From assembly GCA_002049985.1 (NCBI GenBank), contig MVCY01000047.1, positions 1-6,789 on the forward strand: DNA of 6,789 nucleotides, given 5' to 3'. This document shows, one piece after another, positions 1-5,449 of the stretch (positions within the stretch are counted from its first letter, which is position 1; each line of letters begins with the position of its first letter). A program made the translations under genes and the position numbers. The stretch comes from Candidatus Latescibacteria bacterium 4484_181. Lineage in GTDB: Bacteria; Latescibacterota; MVCY01. The notes below the pieces were generated by a model that was not told where the DNA came from, ran no database searches, and saw only the letters and a list, made by a program, of their open reading frames with translations.

Positions 1-382
1 CAAAGTACTCATCTTCAGGGATTTGTTTTAGAGGCATAGTGTAGTATGGAGGATCATTGACGTATTTTTCCTCCAGAGGAATGCCATTGATGAAAACCTT
101 GTTATTCTTGATCTCCACTGTTTCTTGGGGTAGCCCGATAATTCGTTTAATGAAAGGGTTATTTGAACTGAGTTCCTCTGGGGGGTGAAATACTATAACA
201 TCGCCGCGCTTGGGTTCTGAGAAAAAATAGCTTGCTTTATTTACCACGACCCAATCACCGTCTTGGATATTGGGAACCATGCAACAATATTCTACAGTAT
301 AACCTTGCATGGTAACTCTCAGTAGAGTAAATATAGCCAAAGCTATGAGTATGGTTATACCGACGTCGCGGAGGATTCTCAT
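1..382 (-). CDS. lepB: Signal peptidase I (S26 family), C-terminus off the window; catalytic Ser replaced by Cys
   Basis: Membrane-bound enzyme that cleaves signal peptides from exported proteins on the outer face of the cytoplasmic membrane. The 127 visible residues show one N-terminal membrane anchor (about residues 7-24), then the active-site box VEYCCMVPN (30-38), the region GDWVVVNK (42-49), KRGDVIVFHPP (58-68) and FIKRIIGLPQE (77-87). Lys79 in the KR pair is the expected general base of the Ser/Lys dyad. The usual box is G-x-S-M-x-P-T/N; here the serine position is Cys34, encoded TGC, and the usual glycine is Tyr32. The rest of the fold is well kept, so this is not an obviously decayed gene. 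An in-frame TAA four codons upstream fixes the start close to the ATG at 380-382; no strong Shine-Dalgarno is seen before it. The gene is divergent from the SIMPL lipoprotein gene, with 130 bases between them in which I see no convincing promoter. Family assignment is secure; activity is not. Confidence 0.9.
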   Translation of the reverse strand, partial: MRILRDVGITILIALAIFTLLRVTMQGYTVEYCCMVPNIQDGDWVVVNKASYFFSEPKRGDVIVFHPPEELSSNNPFIKRIIGLPQETVEIKNNKVFINGIPLEEKYVNDPPYYTMPLKQIPEDEYF

Positions 383-512
383 GACTGGAAGTTATTTTAG
401 CATCACACATAAACCTAAATCTAATATGTTTCGTTATATCGTGTAAGTAAGTAAATTGGAGGCTCGAGCAGTTCTTAAAAAAATATATCATGAAATATAA
501 GGAGTGTGTTAT

Positions 513-1256
513 ATGCGAAAAGTTTGGTGGTTAATTCCTTCACTGGTGGTAGTCTTGGCGCTGGTAGCAGTTGGCTGTGCCTCCCAAAATCATGAGCTTG
601 CTTATTCTTCCAGCCAGTCTTCGCAGCAAAACACGGGGATATGGGTTACTGGTACGGGGATGTCCATGGCAATTCCTGATATTGCCAAAATTACCTTGGG
701 TATTGAGGCTCAAGCTGAAACAGTGACTAGTGCTCAGACTCTGGCGACTGAAGCTATGGACAAAGTCATGCAAGCTCTACAGGCTGATGGGGTGGCCGAG
801 AAAGATATCCAGACACAGAGGTATAGTATTTGTCCTGTAATAAAGTGGAATGGGGGCGAGCAGACAACCACCGGCTACAGAGTTAGTAATATGGTGCTGG
901 TTAAACTGCGAGACCTTGATAATGCTGGATCTGTGATAGATGATGTTGTTGATGCTGGGGGTGACCTTATTCGAATTCAGGGCATAACTTTTACGGTAGA
1001 TAATCCCATGCCATATTATGAGGCCGCCAGGGTTAAGGCAGTGCAAGATGCGTATGCCAAGGCAATACAACTGGCTGATACATCTGGCGTTCAGTTGGGG
1101 AAGCCTAGCTATATTTCAGATAGCTCTATCTACTGGCCATACAGGAATGATTTTTGGGGATATAAGGATCAGAGAGCTTCTATGCCTGAAACTGCTATTA
1201 GCCCAGGAGAATTAGAGGTTTCAGTCAGTGTGCAAATAGTTTATACCATTCTCTAG
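513..1256 (+). CDS. SIMPL-domain (DUF541, YggE-like) lipoprotein
   Basis: Predicted 247-residue envelope protein of the SIMPL/DUF541 family, whose members are mostly exported and whose biochemical role is poorly defined (some are linked to oxidative stress or outer-membrane interaction). The N-terminus has a positive start (MRKVWW), a hydrophobic stretch (residues 7-20) and a Cys22 after VAVG that fits a lipobox, although Ala at -3 is not the commonest residue. After a Ser/Gln-rich linker (24-41) the SIMPL domain runs from about 43 to the C-terminus: opening strand IWVTGTGMSMAIPDIAKI, a long helix (70-92), the GYRVSNMVLVKLRDL strand (121-135), the AARVKAVQDAYAKAIQLA helix (171-188), and a final PGELEVSVSVQIVY strand. 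The ATG at 513 is preferred over the GTG at 504 because AAGGAG at 499-504 sits 8 bases before it. Length and fold are typical. It is alone on this strand, divergent from the signal peptidase gene. Confidence 0.85.
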   Translation: MRKVWWLIPSLVVVLALVAVGCASQNHELAYSSSQSSQQNTGIWVTGTGMSMAIPDIAKITLGIEAQAETVTSAQTLATEAMDKVMQALQADGVAEKDIQTQRYSICPVIKWNGGEQTTTGYRVSNMVLVKLRDLDNAGSVIDDVVDAGGDLIRIQGITFTVDNPMPYYEAARVKAVQDAYAKAIQLADTSGVQLGKPSYISDSSIYWPYRNDFWGYKDQRASMPETAISPGELEVSVSVQIVYTIL

Positions 1257-1312
1257 CATGAAGAATATATCAGCTTGTCTCAGGTTTTTCCTGGTGCTAA
1301 TATCTGAGTGCC

Positions 1313-1380
1313 GGGCCGCTAGCTCAACTGGTAGAGCAGCTGACTCTTAATCAGCAGATCTTCCAAATCGAGCAGGGCCA
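1313..1380 (+). tRNA. tRNA-Lys (anticodon CTT), 5' two thirds intact, 3' part broken
   Basis: Bases 1313-1355 match a bacterial tRNA-Lys: acceptor 5' strand GGGCCGC, TA at 1320-1321, D arm GCTC/GAGC (1322-1325 with 1334-1337) around the loop AACTGGTA, and anticodon arm GCTGA/TCAGC (1339-1343 with 1351-1355) around loop CTCTTAA with anticodon CTT at 1346-1348. After 1355 the tRNA pattern fails. A TTCCAAATC at 1361-1369 resembles a T loop, but its flanks pair poorly (mismatches inside the would-be stem) and the region is several bases too short. The only match to the acceptor is GGCC at 1376-1379 with GGCC at 1314-1317. The end coordinate is therefore nominal. Most likely a truncated tRNA or the remains of one cut by a rearrangement; a functional tRNA with an aberrant T arm is less likely. 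Confidence 0.55.
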
Positions 1381-1522
1381 AAAGGAGAGAAGATGGCTCG
1401 ATTAATTGATTCAGGGAAAATTAATCTGGAGAGGATTTCGGAACAGGCAAAATTAAAAGAGGACCAGGTAAAAAGAGTGATAGATTTGGCACAGGAAGAG
1501 ATGAACAAATACAAAACCCCTC
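1356..1522. other. Segment between two broken genes (rearrangement scar or small insertion)
   Basis: The left limit is where the tRNA-Lys stops matching its structure (after 1355). The right limit is where the minus-strand PdxT protein stops matching its family (after RAPFIE, codon at 1520-1522). The segment holds the short plus-strand ORF with its ribosome binding site. No terminal inverted repeats or target duplication are visible at the two ends. CCCC at 1517-1520 and GGGG at 1530-1533 bracket the right junction. Insertion, two deletions, or an assembly chimera would all give this picture. Confidence 0.5.
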
Positions 1523-1527
1523 AATAA
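1393..1527 (+). CDS. Small hypothetical protein (44 aa), possibly the 5' remnant of a longer gene
   Basis: Not recognised. ATG at 1393 follows a strong Shine-Dalgarno (AAAGGAGAG at 1381-1389, core AGGAG five bases before the ATG) and the frame runs 44 codons to TAA at 1525-1527. The product begins MARLIDSGKINLERISEQA and is rich in Lys, Glu and Gln; about residues 12-41 could form one or two amphipathic helices, and the stretch ERISEQAKLKEDQVKRVIDL looks like the start of a helix-turn-helix or similar small helical domain. No signal peptide or membrane segment. The stop lies at the point where the opposite-strand pdxT loses homology, so the ORF may be the N-terminal piece of a longer gene cut by the same event. 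The ribosome binding site and amino-acid make-up argue that it is or was coding, while the antisense frame here looks like noise (Pro/Leu/Ser-rich). Confidence 0.45.
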   Translation: MARLIDSGKINLERISEQAKLKEDQVKRVIDLAQEEMNKYKTPQ

Positions 1528-1939
1528 ATGGGGCGCGGATAAAAACAGCGGGAAACGGTTTGTTTCCTAAGGCAGGGATTGATAATTCGGTCTCGAAGCT
1601 ATCTACCTGTCTCCCGAATGCGTTACGCCTGACTGTCATATCCATGAGGGTTAGAGTCTCTGTATCGAGATTAGAGATTTTCTTGGCAAGCAGGATCATC
1701 CCGGCACATGTGCCCCAGATGGGCACGCCCCCCTTGGCTATTTCTCGCAGGGGCTGGGTGAGGTTAAAACTTTGCATCAGATTGAGCATAGCGGAACTTT
1801 CTCCACCGGGGATAATAAAGCCATCTTTTCCATCAAGCTCATTAGGTAAGCGAATGGGAGAGGCCTCTGCCCCCAGTTGCTGCATGATATGGATATGTTC
1901 CAAGAATGCTCCTTGCAAAGCAAGCACTCCTATTTTCAT
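1421..1939 (-). CDS. pdxT: Pyridoxal 5'-phosphate synthase glutaminase subunit PdxT, C-terminus lost
   Basis: PdxT hydrolyses glutamine and passes ammonia to PdxS, which builds pyridoxal 5'-phosphate. The first 140 residues match the class I amidotransferase well: MKIGVLALQGAFLEH at the start, PGGESSAM (44-51), GTCAGMILLAKK (76-87) with the nucleophile Cys78, AFGRQVDSFE (about 107-116), and FPAVFIRAPFIE (129-140). After Glu140 the remaining 32 residues (GFCICSS...) are unrelated to the family, being antisense of the small plus-strand ORF. Full-length PdxT is about 190-200 residues, with the catalytic His-x-Glu about 30 residues before the end; both are missing here. The other two frames downstream do not recover the lost end, so a simple frameshift does not explain it. 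The ATG overlaps the nadE stop (ATGA at 1936-1939), suggesting translational coupling. No pdxS partner is in the window. Probably a non-functional remnant, or an assembly artefact at the 3' end. Confidence 0.8.
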   Translation of the reverse strand: MKIGVLALQGAFLEHIHIMQQLGAEASPIRLPNELDGKDGFIIPGGESSAMLNLMQSFNLTQPLREIAKGGVPIWGTCAGMILLAKKISNLDTETLTLMDMTVRRNAFGRQVDSFETELSIPALGNKPFPAVFIRAPFIEGFCICSSLPVPNLSLFLPGPLLILPVPKSSPD

Positions 1940-3678
1940 GTCTCAGCCGACTCTTTGAACCAGTTTGTGATAGGGAACCTTCTGTCTCGGCCGAATGCTC
2001 TTGGTGTTATCTTGACTCCTGGTGGTGCCTGACGGCGTTTATACTCACTAGTATCTACCAGCTGAGCGGCTCTCCTGACCGTCTTTTCATCAATTCCCAT
2101 AGCGATAATCTGTTCCACACTTTTGTCTTCCTCGACATAAGCCGTCAGGATGGGGTCGAGGAGGTCGTATGGGGGCAATGTGTCAATATCCTGTTGCTCG
2201 GGTCTTAGCTCGGCGGAGGGTGCTTTATTTATGATAGTGGAAGGAATGAGTTCTGAGCCCGCTACTGAGTTTCGGTATCTGGCTAGTTTGTAAACTGTAG
2301 TCTTGAACACATCTTTTATAACCGCGAATCCCCCCACCATGTCACCGTATAGAGTGGTATAGCCGGTGGCTATCTCGCTTTTGTTGCCTGTGGCAAGAAC
2401 AAGCCAGCCGAATTTATTTGACAGTGCCATCAGAATATTGCCTCTGATACGGGCTTGAATGTTCTCCTCGGTCACATTAGGCTTGATCCCTTTAAAAGGT
2501 GCCGCAAGCATTTCCAGATAGGTTTGAAAGGCCTTCTCAATTGGGATGGTCATGAGCTTAATGCCCAGATTGTGGGCCAGGAGCTCGGCATCGGATATGC
2601 TACTGGGAGAAGAATATCTCGAAGGCATCGCTACCCCAACTACATTTGAGGACCCCAGAGCATCAACTGCGATGGATGCTACTAGGCCTGAATCGATTCC
2701 GCCGGAGAGGCCAATCAGCACTTTTTCAAAGCCATTTTTATTTACATAATCTCGCGTGCCTAACACCAACGCGGCATAGATATCACCGGGAACATCGCAC
2801 ATCTGGGTTTGTCTTTGTGGGAGCGATGGTTTTGGGGCGATGTGTGGTTTTTCAGATACCGCTATTTTTGTTGTGTGCCATCGTTGTTCTTCCAGCAGTG
2901 CTTTCTTCCTCCACTTGGGATCATGAAGGCGCGCGCGAAAGACCGCCTCTATATCAAGATCGGCTACTATCAGGTCTTCTTCGAATTGTTTACCCTTGGC
3001 TAACAATCGTCCCTTCTCGTCCAATATCATGCTATTGCCATCAAAAACCAGTTCATCCTGTCCACCTACCAGGTTGTTATGAGCCACTAAGGCGATATTA
3101 TCTGAGGCACGGGTACTTAGCATTCTCTCTCTGAAATTCCGTTTGCCCGAATGATATGGTGAAGCGCTTATGTTCACTATGACCCCGGCCCCAGAGTAGG
3201 CTTGCGTGGTAGTTGGGCCTGCTTCATACCAGATGTCCTCGCAGATGTTAACGCCTACGCCTATGCCGGCTATGATATACACGGGGCATTCACTACCAGC
3301 TTTGAAGTAGCGGTTCTCATCGAAGACCCCATAGGTGGGAAGATATATTTTGTGGTATATGCCAGCTATCTTCCCATCGTGGATTACGGCGGCGGCATTG
3401 TAGATGTCACTTCGGGCATCAACAAAGCCAACCACGATGGCAAGCCCAGAGGAGCTATCAACTATCTTGCCTAGAGATCGCAGGTTTTCATCTATAAACT
3501 GTGGTCTGAGCAGGAGGTCCTCCGGCGGGTAACCGCAGATCGCAAGTTCCGGGAATATGAGCAGATCAACTCCCATGGGTCTTGCCTCGGCAATTGTCTT
3601 CAGAATCTTCTGGACGTTGCCCGCAAAGTCGCCTACGATAGTATTGATCTGAGCCATACCAATTCGCAGTCCGCGCAT
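1936..3678 (-). CDS. nadE: Glutamine-dependent NAD+ synthetase
   Basis: Cytoplasmic two-domain enzyme that amidates nicotinic acid adenine dinucleotide to NAD+ with ATP, drawing ammonia from glutamine. The N-terminal nitrilase-type glutaminase domain (about 1-270) shows the catalytic triad: Glu44 in IFPELAICGYPPEDLL, Lys110 in YHKIYLPTYGVFDE, and Cys146 in GVNICEDIW. The C-terminal synthetase domain (about 300-580) has the ATP pyrophosphatase P-loop SGGIDS (325-330), then GVAMPSRYSS, the ARIRGNILMALSN helix, LATGNKSE, and the usual tail with RRQAPPGVKIT and DRRFPITNWF. At 580 residues it is of normal family length. I place the start at the ATG of 3676-3678 (MRGLRIGMAQIN), which begins right at the nitrilase domain and has GGGGGAT just upstream. 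The open frame continues 35 codons further up to 3783, but that part overlaps the end of glnA and has no family character. It starts 41 bases after glnA and overlaps pdxT by four bases. Confidence 0.95.
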   Translation of the reverse strand: MRGLRIGMAQINTIVGDFAGNVQKILKTIAEARPMGVDLLIFPELAICGYPPEDLLLRPQFIDENLRSLGKIVDSSSGLAIVVGFVDARSDIYNAAAVIHDGKIAGIYHKIYLPTYGVFDENRYFKAGSECPVYIIAGIGVGVNICEDIWYEAGPTTTQAYSGAGVIVNISASPYHSGKRNFRERMLSTRASDNIALVAHNNLVGGQDELVFDGNSMILDEKGRLLAKGKQFEEDLIVADLDIEAVFRARLHDPKWRKKALLEEQRWHTTKIAVSEKPHIAPKPSLPQRQTQMCDVPGDIYAALVLGTRDYVNKNGFEKVLIGLSGGIDSGLVASIAVDALGSSNVVGVAMPSRYSSPSSISDAELLAHNLGIKLMTIPIEKAFQTYLEMLAAPFKGIKPNVTEENIQARIRGNILMALSNKFGWLVLATGNKSEIATGYTTLYGDMVGGFAVIKDVFKTTVYKLARYRNSVAGSELIPSTIINKAPSAELRPEQQDIDTLPPYDLLDPILTAYVEEDKSVEQIIAMGIDEKTVRRAAQLVDTSEYKRRQAPPGVKITPRAFGRDRRFPITNWFKESAET

Positions 3679-3719
3679 ATTATCCCCCAAGATACAGAAT
3701 ACAACAGACTGTATGGTAC

Positions 3720-5063
3720 TTACAAGATTGACAGGTATCTCTTGAGCTCGTAATCGGTCACCTGGGTTCGGTACATATCCCACTCGATCTTCTTGTTCTT
3801 GATGAAAGCATCGAAAACATGATTGCCGAGGGCTTTTCGCACGAGCTCTTTTTTTTCAGTGACCTGGATAGCTTCCCATAGGCTAGCAGGTAGGGTTCCT
3901 ATTCCTCTTTGCTTCCTTTCCTCCTCGCTCATTGCGTACACATTTTTCTCTACTGGCTCAGGCACCTCGTATTTCCTTTCAATTCCTTCCAAACCAGCTG
4001 CCAGCATTGCGCTAAATGTAAGGTATGGATTGCAGGCGGGATCGGCAGATCTAAACTCCACCCGAGTGGCAGTTTCCTTTCCTGGTTTGTATTCCGGCAC
4101 TCTGATCAGGTCTGCCCGGTTCCTTCGTGCCCAAGATAGATATACAGGGGCCTCATACCCCGGGACCAAGCGCTTGTAGGAATTGACCCACTGGTTACAG
4201 ACCAGGGTAATCTCCTGTGCATGTTTCAGAAGCCCTGCAATATAGAATTTAGCCTCTTCTGAAAGGTTGAACTGATCATCCTTGGCAAAAAAGGCATTCC
4301 GGTCATCTCTGAATAGTGACTGGTGCACGTGCATTCCGCTGCCGTTTACACCGAATATAGGTTTAGGCATAAATGTGGCGTAGACTCCGTGTTTCAAGGC
4401 TATTTGCTTAACTACCAGGCGGTAGGTCATTACATTGTCAGCCATAGTCAGGGCATCAGTGTATCTCATGTCTATCTCATGCTGGCTAGGAGCAACCTCA
4501 TGGTGGGAATATTCGATGCCGATCCCCATTTTTTCTAAGGTGAGCACTGTCTCTCTCTTCAGGTCAGAAGCCATATCAAGAGGGGTTAAATCGAAATAAC
4601 TCCCCTCGTCCAGTGGCTCAGTGCCATTTGAGTCTCGAAAATAGAAATACTCGAGCTCAGGTCCTACGTAGAAGGTGTAGCCGAGGTCGGCTGCTCGCTT
4701 CAGGTTTTTTTTTAGGATATATCTGGGGTCGCCTTCGAAGGGTTCACCCCCTGGCTTCAAAATGTCACAGAATATCCTGGCTACAGTGTGATGTTCTGTG
4801 GGGAACCATGGAAGTAACTGGAAGGTATTGGTGTCGGGCATAGCTATCATATCGCTTTCGTCTATGCGTGCAAAACCCTCGATGGATGAGCCGTCAAACC
4901 CCATTCCCTCTTTCAGTGCCCTCTCAAGTTCTGTATTGGTGATAGTGAAGCTTTTGAGTACACCCAATATGTCGGTGAACCATAGTCTGATGAATTTCAC
5001 GTTATGCTCTTTTACCATCTGGAGAACATATTCGCGAGATTTGTCTTTTTCTTTAGTAGTCAT
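3720..5063 (-). CDS. glnA: Glutamine synthetase, type I (GSI-alpha-like)
   Basis: Forms glutamine from glutamate, ammonia and ATP; the active enzyme is a dodecamer in the cytoplasm. The 447 residues hold all family blocks: FTDILGVLK (29-37), FDGSSIEGFARIDESDM (56-72), GPELEYF (134-140, metal-binding Glu136 and Glu138), SHHEVAPSQHEID (186-198), PKPIFGVNGSGMHVHQSL (233-250, with His245), NSYKRLVPGYEAP (294-306, flap Glu304) and RVEFRS (334-339). Length, the absence of the extra insertion of the GSI-beta enzymes, and Arg66, which aligns with Arg62 of the Bacillus subtilis enzyme, point to the GSI-alpha type, controlled by feedback inhibition and not by adenylylation (family knowledge). The ATG at 5061-5063 has GAGGGAG at 5071-5077, seven bases upstream. 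It leads the glnA-nadE-pdxT cluster. A 386-base gap with a perfect palindrome lies before it, so it probably has its own promoter. Confidence 0.97.
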   Translation of the reverse strand: MTTKEKDKSREYVLQMVKEHNVKFIRLWFTDILGVLKSFTITNTELERALKEGMGFDGSSIEGFARIDESDMIAMPDTNTFQLLPWFPTEHHTVARIFCDILKPGGEPFEGDPRYILKKNLKRAADLGYTFYVGPELEYFYFRDSNGTEPLDEGSYFDLTPLDMASDLKRETVLTLEKMGIGIEYSHHEVAPSQHEIDMRYTDALTMADNVMTYRLVVKQIALKHGVYATFMPKPIFGVNGSGMHVHQSLFRDDRNAFFAKDDQFNLSEEAKFYIAGLLKHAQEITLVCNQWVNSYKRLVPGYEAPVYLSWARRNRADLIRVPEYKPGKETATRVEFRSADPACNPYLTFSAMLAAGLEGIERKYEVPEPVEKNVYAMSEEERKQRGIGTLPASLWEAIQVTEKKELVRKALGNHVFDAFIKNKKIEWDMYRTQVTDYELKRYLSIL

Positions 5064-5449
5064 TGGTTATCTCCCTCAACATAATTGTTGTCATCATAGC
5101 ACAAATCAGAACCAGATTTAGTAAGCTTACTATATTCTGTCTTCCCATCCCCCCTGAGTTTTTTGTAAGGCTTCTCATCATTATATCTTCTGTGGGATAG
5201 TTAAGCATCTTACTGTTGAAACCTACGCTGTCTCTTGGGAAATCGAGAAGCATAATATTGGTGCTATGGTCTTCTGGCCGGAGGAGAGCCAGAGCAATAT
5301 AGCAAGGCCACCGTTTCCTATTACCTGCTCAGGTCGCATCTAGAGATAGGAAGTATTCAGGGCCTCCTAAAAGAAAAGTAGCATTACCAAATGGGCTTCA
5401 CTTTGCAGAACTTATTGTTGCCTCCTGTTGGTTTTATTGGCCTCTTTTC
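5064..5449. other. 386-base intergenic gap upstream of glnA
   Basis: No convincing gene is visible. On the minus strand it holds two good Shine-Dalgarno sequences, AGGAGG at 5421-5426 and at 5363-5368, neither followed within a normal distance by ATG, GTG or TTG. It also holds a 38-codon frame from an ATG at 5337-5339 to TAG at 5223-5225 and a 66-codon frame (5053-5253) that overlaps the glnA start; neither has a ribosome binding site at a good distance or a recognisable product. A TATAAT on the minus strand (5180-5185) could be a -10 box about 110 bases before glnA, but I find no good -35 element. A perfect palindrome lies at 5119-5132. No rho-independent terminator is evident after the glutamate-synthase-like gene, so read-through into glnA is possible. 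Confidence 0.5.
5119..5132. promoter_or_regulatory. Perfect 14-bp palindrome, candidate operator for glnA
   Basis: TAGTAAGCTTACTA is its own reverse complement over all 14 bases and lies 56-69 bases upstream of the glnA start codon. A dimeric regulator could bind it. It does not match the TGTnA-n7-TnACA consensus of GlnR/TnrA. If the TATAAT at 5180-5185 is the -10 box, the site lies in the 5' leader, where a bound protein would block elongation. No T-run follows on either side, and the stem has no loop bases, so it is not a normal terminator. Function is inferred only from symmetry and position. Confidence 0.35.

Noticed and set aside
255..491. 78-codon open frame on the minus strand
   Set aside because: Out of frame with the signal peptidase reading, which overlaps it and has clear family motifs.
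1272..1308. Possible terminator after the SIMPL gene (CAGG-TTTTT-CCTG)
   Set aside because: Stem is only four bases and no T-run follows.
1400..1426. GATTAAT / ATTAATC inverted repeat inside the small ORF
   Set aside because: Only 7 AT-rich pairs with a 13-base loop; likely chance.
1517..1533. CCCC/GGGG hairpin between the convergent small ORF and pdxT as a terminator
   Set aside because: Four-base stem with no T-run; too weak to call.
1560..1958. 132-codon open frame on the plus strand
   Set aside because: Antisense to the well-conserved part of pdxT.
2646..3134. 162-codon open frame on the plus strand
   Set aside because: Lies wholly antisense to nadE, whose minus-strand protein matches its family throughout; the antisense product has no family character.
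3679..3783. 35-residue N-terminal extension of NadE
   Set aside because: It would overlap the glnA 3' end; the nitrilase domain begins right at the internal ATG at 3678, which has its own GGGGGAT upstream.
5053..5253. 66-codon frame overlapping the glnA start
   Set aside because: No ribosome binding site at a proper distance and no recognisable domain; the hydrophobic tail alone is not enough to call a gene.
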